Assembly (NCBI GenBank): GCA_902791025.1
Contig: CADATZ010000025.1
Coordinates: 1 to 47,343 of the forward strand
Reading direction: 5' to 3'
Length of the DNA: 47,343 bases
Source of the DNA: an uncultured Chloroflexota bacterium
GTDB lineage: Bacteria; Chloroflexota; Anaerolineae; Anaerolineales; Anaerolineaceae
In this document: positions 8,858 to 17,892 of the stretch, in pieces
How the letters are laid out: every line of letters begins with the position of its first letter
How positions within the stretch are numbered: the first letter of the stretch is position 1
Program-made: the position numbers and the translations under genes
The notes under the pieces: generated by a model
The model's database searches: none
What the model saw: only the letters and a program-made list of their open reading frames with translations
Told to the model about the DNA's origin: nothing

Positions 8858-10075
8858 ATGGTTTCAATAACACCAAACAGCTGCAAATCTATGAATATCA
8901 AAACTCTTTTTAACCGATCCGTCATAGCCATTGATGCGTACTTGCGATGTAAGCGGAAACATCGTTTAACCGAAAACCGCAATGTGCTCATCATCTTTCA
9001 ACAAGCGTTTGGCGATTCCGTCGTTTTGCAGGATTCGTTAATTCGCTATGCAGCGTTATATCCCCGCTCAAAAGGCTATCACCTCAAGTTAATTGCGCAG
9101 CCCTCAGTATTATCCTTTATGAAAGAAAATTTATCACTGCCCGCGGAAATTGAATACGAGGCGATGGATTTCAAGAGGTTTCTGGCAGACTATCCCTATT
9201 ACCGAAAGGTTGTAAAACAATATGACGCATATGCGGGAACCGCGATTGTTCCGGGAACAAGCCTCTCCGCAGAGATATTATCTGCTGCACTGAATGCCAA
9301 GCGGAAGGTGGGTTTGGTTCGCTGCTTTGACGTAAAATCTCCCTTCGTAATGGCAACATTCGCCCAAATCGCCTACACAGAGCGGGTAAAACCTGACAAA
9401 AGCGAGATGATGCTGCAGCGGCATCGCAGACTGCTTCATTATCTCGGTGATACAACATATAAAGCAAGCCTGCCAAAGCTGCTGCCAAAAGACCGCATGA
9501 TTGAAGGCAAATATGCTGTAATGTGTCCGGGTGCATCGAAAAGTGAAAAATGCTGGCCGATTGAAAGATTTGCGGAAGCTGCCGATTATTTGATAGAACA
9601 ATACAAACTGCCTGTACATCTTTGCGGCGGAGCCGAGGAAAAAAGGTCAGCCGAACAGATGAAATCCCTCGTGAAGCATCCGGATCATGTTATCGATCAT
9701 ACCGGTAAAACAAGCTTTTCCGACTGGTCCGCTATCATTCAACACGCAGATCTGGTTCTCGGAAATGACAGCGCCACACTGCATATCGCAGTGGCGGGAC
9801 GGGCAAAATCTATTTGTATTACCGGTGTTTATGATAAATATCAGTTTTTTCCGTATCAGGCAGATCATCTGGAAGGGAATGACATTCTCCCCGTGACGCT
9901 CATGCGGGATATGCCCTGCGAATGGTGCCGTACAAAGGGATATGACGCGGGGTACGGCAATCCTTCCTGTACCGCACGTATAAAGGCCGGGAAATGCGCG
10001 GAATGTATTGAGGCTGTTACGGTTGAAGAAGTGAAAACCGCAATTGATAAACTTTTACGAGAATTTTCCAAATAA
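8858..10075 (+). CDS. glycosyltransferase family 9, heptosyltransferase-like
   Basis: The 405-residue protein has the GT9 C-terminal signature (LVLGNDSATLHIAVAG) and the nucleotide pocket VMCPGASKSEKCWP. It directly precedes the ADP-heptose genes, so ADP-heptose is its likely donor. A Cys-rich stretch near the C-terminus (CEWC, then PSC and GKCAEC) is reminiscent of the Cys motif found in some family members. The start is uncertain: ATG 8858 or ATG 8891 (MNIKTLFNRS), neither with a convincing ribosome-binding site. Confidence 0.88.
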   Translation: MVSITPNSCKSMNIKTLFNRSVIAIDAYLRCKRKHRLTENRNVLIIFQQAFGDSVVLQDSLIRYAALYPRSKGYHLKLIAQPSVLSFMKENLSLPAEIEYEAMDFKRFLADYPYYRKVVKQYDAYAGTAIVPGTSLSAEILSAALNAKRKVGLVRCFDVKSPFVMATFAQIAYTERVKPDKSEMMLQRHRRLLHYLGDTTYKASLPKLLPKDRMIEGKYAVMCPGASKSEKCWPIERFAEAADYLIEQYKLPVHLCGGAEEKRSAEQMKSLVKHPDHVIDHTGKTSFSDWSAIIQHADLVLGNDSATLHIAVAGRAKSICITGVYDKYQFFPYQADHLEGNDILPVTLMRDMPCEWCRTKGYDAGYGNPSCTARIKAGKCAECIEAVTVEEVKTAIDKLLREFSK

Positions 10076-10078
10076 AAA

Positions 10079-11512
10079 ATGAGTTTTTTGAATAAGATAC
10101 AACAGAAAAACATCCTCGTGATCGGGGATGTCATGCTTGACACCTATTTTATCGGTGACGTCAAGCGGATTTCTCCTGAAGCACCGGTTCCGGTGTTCCG
10201 CAAAAAAAGTGAACGAAGCGTGCTCGGCGGCGCGGCGAATGTTGCCGCAAACCTGATCGCTGCGGGACAAAATGTCTCCATGATGGCAATGGTTGGCAAA
10301 GACGCCAACGGGGAACGGTTGAAAGAACTGTTTAGAGAGCAGGACATAAATACGGACCTGATCCTTTCCTTTGACCGCCATACAACGGAAAAGACCCGTT
10401 TTCTTGCGAATAACAACCAACAGGTGATGCGCCTTGACGTGGAAGACATAGAGCAGCTTTCAGATGAGGATTGCCGCACCATGCTGGAAATGCTGAATGA
10501 GAAAATCACAGCATTCAATTTGATCCTCCTTTCGGATTATCTGAAAGGGCTGCTTACCGTCCCCTTTACCTGTGGTGTTATCCAGCTTGCAAAAGAGCAT
10601 GGAATCCCGCTCATCGTGGATGTAAAAGACCCGAACGCTCAAAAATACGGTGGAGCTACTTTGCTCAAACCGAACCTGAAAGAACTTCATGATCTTACCG
10701 GAATGTCGGTTGAAAACCGGGAAGAAATTATTTCCGCTTCCTGTTATCTGCGTGAAAAATGCGGCTGTGATTATGTTCTCACCACCTGCGGTGCGAGAGG
10801 GATGATCCTCATCTCCGACGAGGAACCCTATGAAGTCGAGGCGGTCGGGCAGGAAGTCTTTGATGTGACCGGCGCGGGAGACACAACGATCGCTTATCTC
10901 GCCGCCTGTATGGTCAACGGTTTCCCGATGAAAAAAGCGGTTGACCTTGCCAACCTTGCAGCCGGGATTCAGGTTTCAAAAGTTGGCACATCCTGTGTTT
11001 ACTGGTCCGAAGTGCGGGAACGCCTATCGGGACAGGGACAGGACTCGATCCATAAGATCATCAGAGGCAAGGCAGTGAAAAATTTCCGGAATGATCATAC
11101 CGGACAGAAGATCGTTTTCACCAACGGCTGCTTTGATATTCTGCATGTGGGTCATATTCGCTATCTTCAGGAAGCTGCGAAGCTTGGTGACATTCTTATC
11201 ATCGGCCTGAATAGTGATGCTTCCGTGAAACGGCTGAAAGGGCCGGAACGTCCGATCAATTCGGAACAGGATCGCTCGGAGATGCTTGGTGCACTCGGCT
11301 TTGTGGATTATGTGGTGATTTTTGATGAAGATACGCCGCTCCGGCTGATCAAAGAGATCCAGCCGGATGTTCTTGTTAAGGGCGGGGATTACCTGCCGGA
11401 AAATGTGGTGGGGCGGGAAGAAGTGGAAGCTCGTGGCGGAAAACTGGTTTTGATCCCTTTTGTCGAAGGAAAATCGACTACAAATCTGATAGAGGCGATT
11501 AAAGGAAAGTAG
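10079..11512 (+). CDS. hldE: bifunctional heptose 7-phosphate kinase / heptose 1-phosphate adenylyltransferase
   Basis: The two-domain protein of 477 residues makes D-glycero-beta-D-manno-heptose 1,7-bisphosphate and later ADP-heptose. The N-terminal PfkB/ribokinase domain (about 1-320) ends in the anion-hole motif DVTGAGDTT. The C-terminal cytidylyltransferase-fold domain begins at IVFTNGCFD and contains HVGHI, the HxGH catalytic motif, plus the SSxTT-like KSTTN. Length and order match E. coli HldE. It starts three bases after the GT9 gene and is followed by gmhA ten bases on. Confidence 0.95.
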   Translation: MSFLNKIQQKNILVIGDVMLDTYFIGDVKRISPEAPVPVFRKKSERSVLGGAANVAANLIAAGQNVSMMAMVGKDANGERLKELFREQDINTDLILSFDRHTTEKTRFLANNNQQVMRLDVEDIEQLSDEDCRTMLEMLNEKITAFNLILLSDYLKGLLTVPFTCGVIQLAKEHGIPLIVDVKDPNAQKYGGATLLKPNLKELHDLTGMSVENREEIISASCYLREKCGCDYVLTTCGARGMILISDEEPYEVEAVGQEVFDVTGAGDTTIAYLAACMVNGFPMKKAVDLANLAAGIQVSKVGTSCVYWSEVRERLSGQGQDSIHKIIRGKAVKNFRNDHTGQKIVFTNGCFDILHVGHIRYLQEAAKLGDILIIGLNSDASVKRLKGPERPINSEQDRSEMLGALGFVDYVVIFDEDTPLRLIKEIQPDVLVKGGDYLPENVVGREEVEARGGKLVLIPFVEGKSTTNLIEAIKGK

Positions 11513-11521
11513 ATAAATAAT

Positions 11522-12097
11522 ATGCAAAACCCCATTATCACAGAACGGATTCAAGAGAGTATCAGCATAAAAGAGGATCTTCTTGTCAATGAAACGCTAC
11601 TCCGTACCGTTGATTCTCTTGCTTCGGCAATTATCAAAGCGATATCTCAGGGCAACAAGCTGGTGCTTTGCGGAAACGGTGGATCGGCTTCGGACGCGCT
11701 GCACTTTGCGGGAGAAATTCTTGGGCGCTTTCAGAAAGAGCGTTCCGCCTGGCCGGCTGTGGTCTTGAATGCGGATGTGGCGTCTTTGACCTCTATTGCC
11801 AATGATTACGGCTACGATGATGTTTTTGCGCGGCAAGCGGAAGGTCATGTGAGACAGGGGGATGTCTTTATTGGCATCAGTACCAGCGGTAATTCCGAAA
11901 ATGTGCTGCGTGCAATGAAGATTGCAAAGGAAAAAGGGGCTGTAACGGCCGGATTGCTTGGAAAAGACGGCGGAAAAATTGCGGAAATTGCGGATTTTCC
12001 GCTGATCGTTCCCTGCAATGTGACTGCCCGTGTTCAGGAATGTCATATTCTGCTGATTCATATTTTATGCGAGATCGTGGAAGCGGAGTTGACGTGA
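11522..12097 (+). CDS. gmhA: sedoheptulose 7-phosphate isomerase
   Basis: This SIS-domain protein of 191 residues converts sedoheptulose 7-phosphate to D-glycero-D-manno-heptose 7-phosphate, the entry step of heptose synthesis. The phosphate-binding loop CGNGGSASDALHFAGE and the second SIS motif GISTSGNSENV are both present, as is the C-terminal QECHILLIHILCE with the conserved Glu/His pair. The family assignment is firm. The 3' end overlaps gmhB as GTGA. Confidence 0.95.
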   Translation: MQNPIITERIQESISIKEDLLVNETLLRTVDSLASAIIKAISQGNKLVLCGNGGSASDALHFAGEILGRFQKERSAWPAVVLNADVASLTSIANDYGYDDVFARQAEGHVRQGDVFIGISTSGNSENVLRAMKIAKEKGAVTAGLLGKDGGKIAEIADFPLIVPCNVTARVQECHILLIHILCEIVEAELT

Positions 12098-12666
12098 ATA
12101 AAGCAATTTTCTTGGATCGTGATGGAACGATCAATGCTGATAAACACTATCTGCATCGGATAGAAGACTTCGAATTTCTTCCCGGTGTTATTGAGGCGCT
12201 TCAGAAACTTCAATCAGCCGGATATCTGATGCTGATTATTACAAACCAATCCGGGATTGCTCGTGGTTTTTATACGGAAGATGATTTTCTGAAGCTGAAA
12301 TGCTGGATGTGTGAAAAGCTCAGTTTATTAGGAGTGAAAATCACTGATGTATTGTATTGTCCGCATTTGCCGGATGCAAAAATTGAAAAATACCGCAGGG
12401 TTTGTAATTGCCGGAAACCGGCATTGGGATTATTTGAACAAGCCATCGAGAAATATAGAATTGATTTGTCGCAAAGCTGGTGTATTGGAGACAAAATCAG
12501 GGACTGCAGCCTGGTTGAAAAAAGTGAATGCCGCGGATTTCTTATTGGGAATAATGAGGATGCCGCGGTTATCGATGATGTGAAAAAAGGAAAATACCGG
12601 AATGTCCGTTATGCGGATAATTTGCTGCAGGCGGCGGAATTTATAATCGGAGAGGAAAAGCTATGA
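12094..12666 (+). CDS. gmhB: D,D-heptose 1,7-bisphosphate phosphatase
   Basis: The HAD-family phosphatase of 190 residues has nucleophile motif FLDRDGTIN and a zinc-binding set typical of GmhB (CPHLPD then CNCRKP). The start chosen is GTG 12094, overlapping the gmhA stop and preceded by a GGAG at about 12085. The open frame extends to 12040, but that part only repeats gmhA in another frame. The 3' end overlaps hldD as ATGA, so gmhA, gmhB and hldD are translated as a chain. Confidence 0.93.
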   Translation: MNKAIFLDRDGTINADKHYLHRIEDFEFLPGVIEALQKLQSAGYLMLIITNQSGIARGFYTEDDFLKLKCWMCEKLSLLGVKITDVLYCPHLPDAKIEKYRRVCNCRKPALGLFEQAIEKYRIDLSQSWCIGDKIRDCSLVEKSECRGFLIGNNEDAAVIDDVKKGKYRNVRYADNLLQAAEFIIGEEKL

Positions 12667-13628
12667 TCATTGTAACCGGTGGAGCGGGATTTATCGGCAG
12701 CTGCGTTGTCCGCACGCTGAACGACAGAGGCGTTGATGATGTCGTTATCGTGGACAACATCGGCACGACCGACAAGTGGCTGAACATCCGCAATAAAAAA
12801 TATCTTGAATATGTGAATAAAGCGGAATTTTTACAGAAATTGCCGCAGTATAAGGATGTAACCGCGATCATCCATATGGGAGCCTGCTCTTCCACCACAG
12901 AGCGGGACTTCGATTATCTGTGGACCAATAATTTTGAGTTTACCAAAGCGCTTTGGAATTACTGCGCAGAAAAACAGATCCAATTCATTTACGCCAGCTC
13001 TGCAGCTACATATGGGGATGGCAGTCTAGGCTTCGATGACCGGATGGATATCGACCTGCTGCGCCCGCTGAACGGCTACGGCTATTCCAAACAGCTTTTT
13101 GACCTGTGGGTGAAGCATCAGGCGGAGGTTTTTCCGGCTCAGCACGTCGGGCTCAAGTTTTTCAACGTCTATGGACCGAACGAATATTACAAGGGTTCCA
13201 TGGCCAGTATGGTGTTCCACGGGTTTAACCAGATCCAAAAGGATGGCGAGATCCGCCTGTTCAAGTCCTGTGATCCAAATTATGCCGATGGGGAACAGTT
13301 GCGTGATTTCGTCTATGTCAAGGATGTCTGTTCTGTGATCATGTGGTTCCTGGATAATCCCGGAAAAAACGGCCTCTTCAACGTCGGTACCGGTCACGCG
13401 GAACCCTTCCGCCGGCTGGCACAGCAAACCTTCTTCGCGTTGGGGAAAGGTGAAAATACAAAATATATCGATATGCCCGAGCACCTGCGTGAAAAATACC
13501 AGTATTACACCAAAGCTGAAATGTCGAAGCTTTACGAAGCCGGTTATGACAGGCCTTTCAAGCGTATTGATGAAGGTGTCAGGGATTATGTGCAGAATTA
13601 TCTGGTAAATAATTTTTCAAATTATTAA
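12663..13628 (+). CDS. hldD: ADP-L-glycero-D-manno-heptose 6-epimerase
   Basis: This SDR enzyme of 321 residues has the Rossmann motif TGGAGFIGS (residues 5-13) and catalytic Tyr/Lys in YGYSKQLFD. The FFNVYGPNEYYKGSMASMVF stretch is characteristic of HldD. It completes the four-enzyme route to ADP-L-glycero-D-manno-heptose, the sugar used by heptosyltransferases. The ATG overlaps the gmhB stop. Downstream the base composition falls sharply into the AT-rich polymerase/flippase section. Confidence 0.95.
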   Translation: MIIVTGGAGFIGSCVVRTLNDRGVDDVVIVDNIGTTDKWLNIRNKKYLEYVNKAEFLQKLPQYKDVTAIIHMGACSSTTERDFDYLWTNNFEFTKALWNYCAEKQIQFIYASSAATYGDGSLGFDDRMDIDLLRPLNGYGYSKQLFDLWVKHQAEVFPAQHVGLKFFNVYGPNEYYKGSMASMVFHGFNQIQKDGEIRLFKSCDPNYADGEQLRDFVYVKDVCSVIMWFLDNPGKNGLFNVGTGHAEPFRRLAQQTFFALGKGENTKYIDMPEHLREKYQYYTKAEMSKLYEAGYDRPFKRIDEGVRDYVQNYLVNNFSNY

Positions 13629-13642
13629 ATTGGAGTGAAGAA

Positions 13643-14803
13643 TTGTATCATATAAAAAAAATAAAAGTATCGGACTTGAATAACCTTTTTTTATATTTGG
13701 TGTTTCTAAAACCTGGAATTATAAATGATATTTCATGGCTTGATTTTTTATTTAACGCATTTAGATTTGGCTTTACTATATTATTTGCTATATTGATGAT
13801 ACTTCACCGTAAGAAATGGAAATCGGTTCTTTACCCATTATTAATATTTCTTTTCAGTTTTTTATCTACATGGATTAATGAAGGCAATTTATCAATTGTG
13901 ATGGGACATTGGGTTCCGATATTAGGTTTTTTACTTTGGTTTGAATTGCAAAAAGATAAAAATATGAGTTTTATCCGTATTTTCTATAAAACAGGATTAC
14001 TTATGATGGTTATTAATACCTGGTTAATTATTACTAATCCTGAAGGTATATATACAAGAAATGAAGGATATATTAATGTTTGGCTGCTTGGACAAAAACA
14101 AGATTTTGTGAATTGTTATTTACCAACCATGTTTTTCGCTTTTATGATTCATGAAACAAAACCGTTTTCATTTTTTGAGGTCCTTGTTTGGATATTCGCG
14201 GCAATCGGTTTGGTAATTACAAAACCTTTAGGATTATCTTTTTGTTTGATTTATTTTGTATTGATAATAGGTATAAACAAAATTGCTGCTATAGACCTTA
14301 AGGGTTTATTTATATTAAATGTCGTTTATGAAATATTTGCTGTTATTACCGCATTTGCAATTTCTACATGGGTAAATTTGCAAAATTTCCTTTTATTGCT
14401 TCCTTCTACAAGTATGAATAAGCTTGAAACAATGTTAGTAAGGTTTTCTATGTGGAAATACGTGATTTCTATCATCCCAGATCACTTTTTTTTGGGAGTC
14501 GGACAAATGAATGCAAACCAATGGTTGAAAAATACTAATTTGAATTTTTATCATACTATCATGCATAATCTCCCATTAGATATTTTGTTTGTTGGGGGAG
14601 GTATAGCATTTAGTATATTTATACTATATGAAATCAAATCGATTAACTGTTTACGAAAGAATGAAGACAAAAGAGTAAATAAAATTATTGGTGTTTCCCT
14701 TCATACTTTAAATGTTTTAATGCTTACGGAATGTCCATATTTTCCATTGGCATTTATTTTGTTTTCTTTGGCACATCATGTGGAGAAAATTAAAAGCGAT
14801 TGA
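13643..14803 (+). CDS. polytopic membrane protein, probable O-antigen polymerase/ligase type
   Basis: The 386-residue protein is AT-rich in its DNA and has about ten hydrophobic segments. A larger loop lies before the last ones, in the place expected for a Wzy/WaaL-like periplasmic loop (GVGQMNANQWLKNTN, with HNLPLDILF after it). Such proteins polymerise or ligate repeat units. Sequence families are very divergent, so the assignment rests on topology and on the neighbouring flippase. It begins with TTG at 13643, behind GGAG at 13631-13634; no better start is visible. Confidence 0.65.
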   Translation: MYHIKKIKVSDLNNLFLYLVFLKPGIINDISWLDFLFNAFRFGFTILFAILMILHRKKWKSVLYPLLIFLFSFLSTWINEGNLSIVMGHWVPILGFLLWFELQKDKNMSFIRIFYKTGLLMMVINTWLIITNPEGIYTRNEGYINVWLLGQKQDFVNCYLPTMFFAFMIHETKPFSFFEVLVWIFAAIGLVITKPLGLSFCLIYFVLIIGINKIAAIDLKGLFILNVVYEIFAVITAFAISTWVNLQNFLLLLPSTSMNKLETMLVRFSMWKYVISIIPDHFFLGVGQMNANQWLKNTNLNFYHTIMHNLPLDILFVGGGIAFSIFILYEIKSINCLRKNEDKRVNKIIGVSLHTLNVLMLTECPYFPLAFILFSLAHHVEKIKSD

Positions 14804-14857
14804 TTGAACTCATTGAAATTTTCTCCTGAAGATGTATCTTGATATGGAGAAAATTCA

Positions 14858-15311
14858 ATGGACTCTTTTTATGTCTATTTGTTACTATTTACTGAATTAA
14901 TATTGTTGGGCTATAGTTGGATCATATTCAAAAGTGATTTTATTTCTCCATCCATAATTAGACATGCTTTATTTACTGTATCTACGATATGTTTTATTTT
15001 TAATCTGGAAAATTGGACTGTTAAATTTGGTTTTAAAGCATATAGTCTTTTTCTCTTTTCTTTCCTGATAATGATCTCAGTAGAGAAATTTCTGATGAAT
15101 CATAAAATTGTTGTTTCCAGACACAAACAGCAAATTGTTGATTTATCGAAATAACATCAATATATTTTTTTTTATATACAATGGTTGCTATGGACTTTTA
15201 TCAGGATACAATTCGAACATTCACAAGACCTATCAATATTTTATACATCATTTATATGATGATCTTTTGCAAGCTATTTGTCAGAGTAGAATTACCAAAT
15301 AATGCAGGATA
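14858..15311 (+). pseudogene. remnant of a second membrane polymerase (Wzy-like)
   Basis: The first 98 codons (14858-15154) encode three hydrophobic segments that look like the N-terminus of an oligosaccharide repeat-unit polymerase (IIFKSDFISPSIIRHALF). The frame then stops. A further fragment in another frame (from 15181, MVAMDFYQDTIRTF) runs into the start of the flippase gene and keeps a similar character. A full polymerase would be about 400 residues, so most of the gene is missing. A small intact three-TM protein is the alternative reading. Confidence 0.5.
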
Positions 15312-16765
15312 ATATGTTTAGGATTTCAAAATTTCTAAATCATTATAAAAATCTATCAAAACCCGCAAAAGCTTCTCTTTGGTTCATTGCCTGTTACATT
15401 ATACAACGTGGCCTGCAATTCATTGGTATGCCGATCTATACTCGAATCATGAATACAGAAGAATATGGGATATATTCTGTTTTCCTTTCTTGGTTTACAC
15501 TGATTTGTGTTTTTACTTCATTGAATATATACAGTGGGACTTTCAATAAAGCAATGGTTAAATATGAGAAAGAGAGGGATTCATATATTTCCTCTATACA
15601 ATGGCTGACTTTTGTCATTAGTATAATTGTTTGTGGATTTATGACATTATTTCACAACATTGTTGCAGAAAAAACGGGTTTTTCACTGAAGCTTCAGCTG
15701 TTGATGTGCATACATGTTATTCTGTTTCCTTCATTGCAATACTGGTCTCAAAAACAGCGGTTCTTATTTGAATATAAGAAATTAGTTGCAGTCACATTGA
15801 TAAATTCCGTAGCAAGTTTGCTTCTTGGAGTTATTTTTGTATCTATATCGAGTGAAAAAAGTTTTGCATTAATTGCAGTAACGGTAGTAGTTCAAGCTGT
15901 CATTAATAGTATTATTTTCTTTTCTTTGTCAGAGAAAGGAAAGACGTTTTATCACAATGATTATTGGAAATGGAGTTTATGTACTGCTATTCCGCTTCTT
16001 CCTCATTATATTTCTGAAATTATCCTTGGCCACGCAGATAGGTTAATGATCAATCAAATGTGTGGAGTATCCGAAGCCGGCATTTACAATATCGTTTACC
16101 AAATCTCAATGGTAATGACTATAATCAGAGCCGGAATTAATGGTTCTTTTGCTCCGTGGTTGTATTATTCTTTGAAAGAGAAGAAATATCAGGATATAAA
16201 AAAAATTTCCGAATTATTGACCTATTTACTGGCAGGTATGACCATATTATTTATGCTGATTGGCCCTGAGATTCTGAAAATTGCAGCACCGTCGCCTTAT
16301 TATGATGCGGCGATATGCATCCCTTCTATAATGCAGGGATGTTTTTATATTTATGTTTATGTTCTTTTCATGTATGTAGAAATTTATTATGAAAAGACAC
16401 ATGGTGTAGCAATTGCTTCAATTACAGCAGCAATCGCAAATTTGTTATTGAATTATATTTTTATTCCAAGATTTGGGTATAAGGCAGCTGCTTTTACAAC
16501 AATGATTTCATATATGTTAATGGCTGTCTTGCACTATTATTTCCTAATGAAAATTATAAAAGCTGAGCCGGAAATTGTTAATGTATATAATTTCAAGATG
16601 ATTTTTTTTACATCGCTATTTATTCTGATTTTTGGTATATTAATATTAGAAATCTATGAGTTTCCGGTCATAAGATATTGTCTAATTTGTTTAATACTGT
16701 TGTTTGCAATTCATAAAAGAAAAAGAATTGCAGATATGATATCTATCTTAAAAAGACGGGATTAA
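15302..16765 (+). CDS. wzx: polysaccharide flippase (Wzx / MATE-like, PST family)
   Basis: The protein has 487 residues and twelve or so hydrophobic segments spread evenly. Family features include the N-terminal FIACYIIQRGLQFIGMPIYTRIMNTEEYG stretch (seen as AYxxAQxxG-like in relatives) and HADRLMINQMCG in the middle. It would move undecaprenyl-linked repeat units across the membrane. The start is ATG 15302, with ATG 15314 as an equally possible choice. DNA is AT-rich like its neighbours, typical of horizontally exchanged wzx/wzy genes. Confidence 0.9.
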   Translation: MQDNMFRISKFLNHYKNLSKPAKASLWFIACYIIQRGLQFIGMPIYTRIMNTEEYGIYSVFLSWFTLICVFTSLNIYSGTFNKAMVKYEKERDSYISSIQWLTFVISIIVCGFMTLFHNIVAEKTGFSLKLQLLMCIHVILFPSLQYWSQKQRFLFEYKKLVAVTLINSVASLLLGVIFVSISSEKSFALIAVTVVVQAVINSIIFFSLSEKGKTFYHNDYWKWSLCTAIPLLPHYISEIILGHADRLMINQMCGVSEAGIYNIVYQISMVMTIIRAGINGSFAPWLYYSLKEKKYQDIKKISELLTYLLAGMTILFMLIGPEILKIAAPSPYYDAAICIPSIMQGCFYIYVYVLFMYVEIYYEKTHGVAIASITAAIANLLLNYIFIPRFGYKAAAFTTMISYMLMAVLHYYFLMKIIKAEPEIVNVYNFKMIFFTSLFILIFGILILEIYEFPVIRYCLICLILLFAIHKRKRIADMISILKRRD

Positions 16766-16773
16766 ATCATATA

Positions 16774-17892
16774 ATGAAACACAATGTTGGAATTCTGACC
16801 TATCACACCGGTTATAACTATGGAGCGAGTCTGCAGGCTTATGCCCTTTCGACGGTAATTCGAAAAATGGGATATTCTGTTGAGATCATCAATTTTGAGA
16901 CGGACCGGTTCAAAGCAAGCCGTGAGATGATCACAAAACACCCGAAACGTATGAAAGAAGTCATTAAAATCGCATCCCGGATCCTATATATAAAACCATT
17001 AAAACACAGGCAACAGCTGTTTGATGATTTTACAAACAACTGCTTACCTGTCAGCCCTTTATATAAAACCGAGCAGGAAGTGATCGATCATGCCACCGAT
17101 TATGACTGTATTGTATGCGGCAGCGATCAAATCTGGAACCTTTCTCAGGATGACGCCCCTGCAGCCAATCCGATATTCTTTCTGAATTTTCCGAAAAATC
17201 AAAGAAGAGCAGCCTATGCCGCATCTTTCGGGAAATGGGTGAAAGAGGCGCCAAAGCATGAAGAGACCTTTCTTCCCTGGTTGAAACAGTTTGATGCTAT
17301 CTCCGTAAGGGAAACAAGTGGCGTTGATTATGTACGTTCCCTGGGACTGGATTGTAGTTTATGCCTGGATCCGACTGTTCTGCTGGATGCGGAGGAATAT
17401 GAACCAATTTGTTCTGAACGATTGATCAACGAAAAATATATTCTTCTGTTTTCCTGGTCATGCCCGGACGATGTTATTCAAGCGGCAAAAAAGGTTTCGA
17501 ATGAGCTACGTCTTCCGGTATATAATATTGTTCCTCCCCCTCGAGCGATGTTCAGCGGAATTCAACGAAAACTGGATGTCGGTCCGCGTGAATTCCTGAG
17601 CATGATCAAAAATGCGGAATTCATCGTCACGAATTCGTTTCATGGGACAGCCTTTTCGACAACTTTTGAGAAACCGTATGTATCGGTTGTTTCCGGAAAC
17701 CCTGACCTTCGGATGAAATCGCTGTTGGAGCAATTGGGCTTATCCGATCATCTTGTGGATAAAGACTATATTAATGTTCCTGCTATGCTGCGAACGGATT
17801 ATACCTGTGTTCGTGAAAAAAAGTCGGCATTGCGGAAAGATTCTTTTGATTTTCTCACCAGTACTTTGAAAGATGTGGGGCAAAAAGCATGA
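16774..17892 (+). CDS. polysaccharide pyruvyl transferase family protein
   Basis: At 372 residues this matches the CsaB/WcaK family, which adds ketal pyruvate to glycans. Signatures visible are ILTYHTGYNYGASLQAYAL at the N-terminus, CGSDQIWN in the middle, and FIVTNSFHGTAFS towards the end (the conserved histidine-containing loop). Some members of the NYGASLQAYAL subfamily act on other glycan substrates, so the exact modification is open. It overlaps the next gene by four bases (ATGA), a pairing often seen in Firmicutes and Bacteroidetes polysaccharide clusters. Confidence 0.88.
   Translation: MKHNVGILTYHTGYNYGASLQAYALSTVIRKMGYSVEIINFETDRFKASREMITKHPKRMKEVIKIASRILYIKPLKHRQQLFDDFTNNCLPVSPLYKTEQEVIDHATDYDCIVCGSDQIWNLSQDDAPAANPIFFLNFPKNQRRAAYAASFGKWVKEAPKHEETFLPWLKQFDAISVRETSGVDYVRSLGLDCSLCLDPTVLLDAEEYEPICSERLINEKYILLFSWSCPDDVIQAAKKVSNELRLPVYNIVPPPRAMFSGIQRKLDVGPREFLSMIKNAEFIVTNSFHGTAFSTTFEKPYVSVVSGNPDLRMKSLLEQLGLSDHLVDKDYINVPAMLRTDYTCVREKKSALRKDSFDFLTSTLKDVGQKA

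Noticed and set aside
13026..13484. Long minus-strand frame opposite hldD
   Set aside because: It is a shadow frame of a well-supported gene. The same holds for the long minus-strand frames opposite valS (38130-38771 and 38832-39911) and the two secreted hydrolases.
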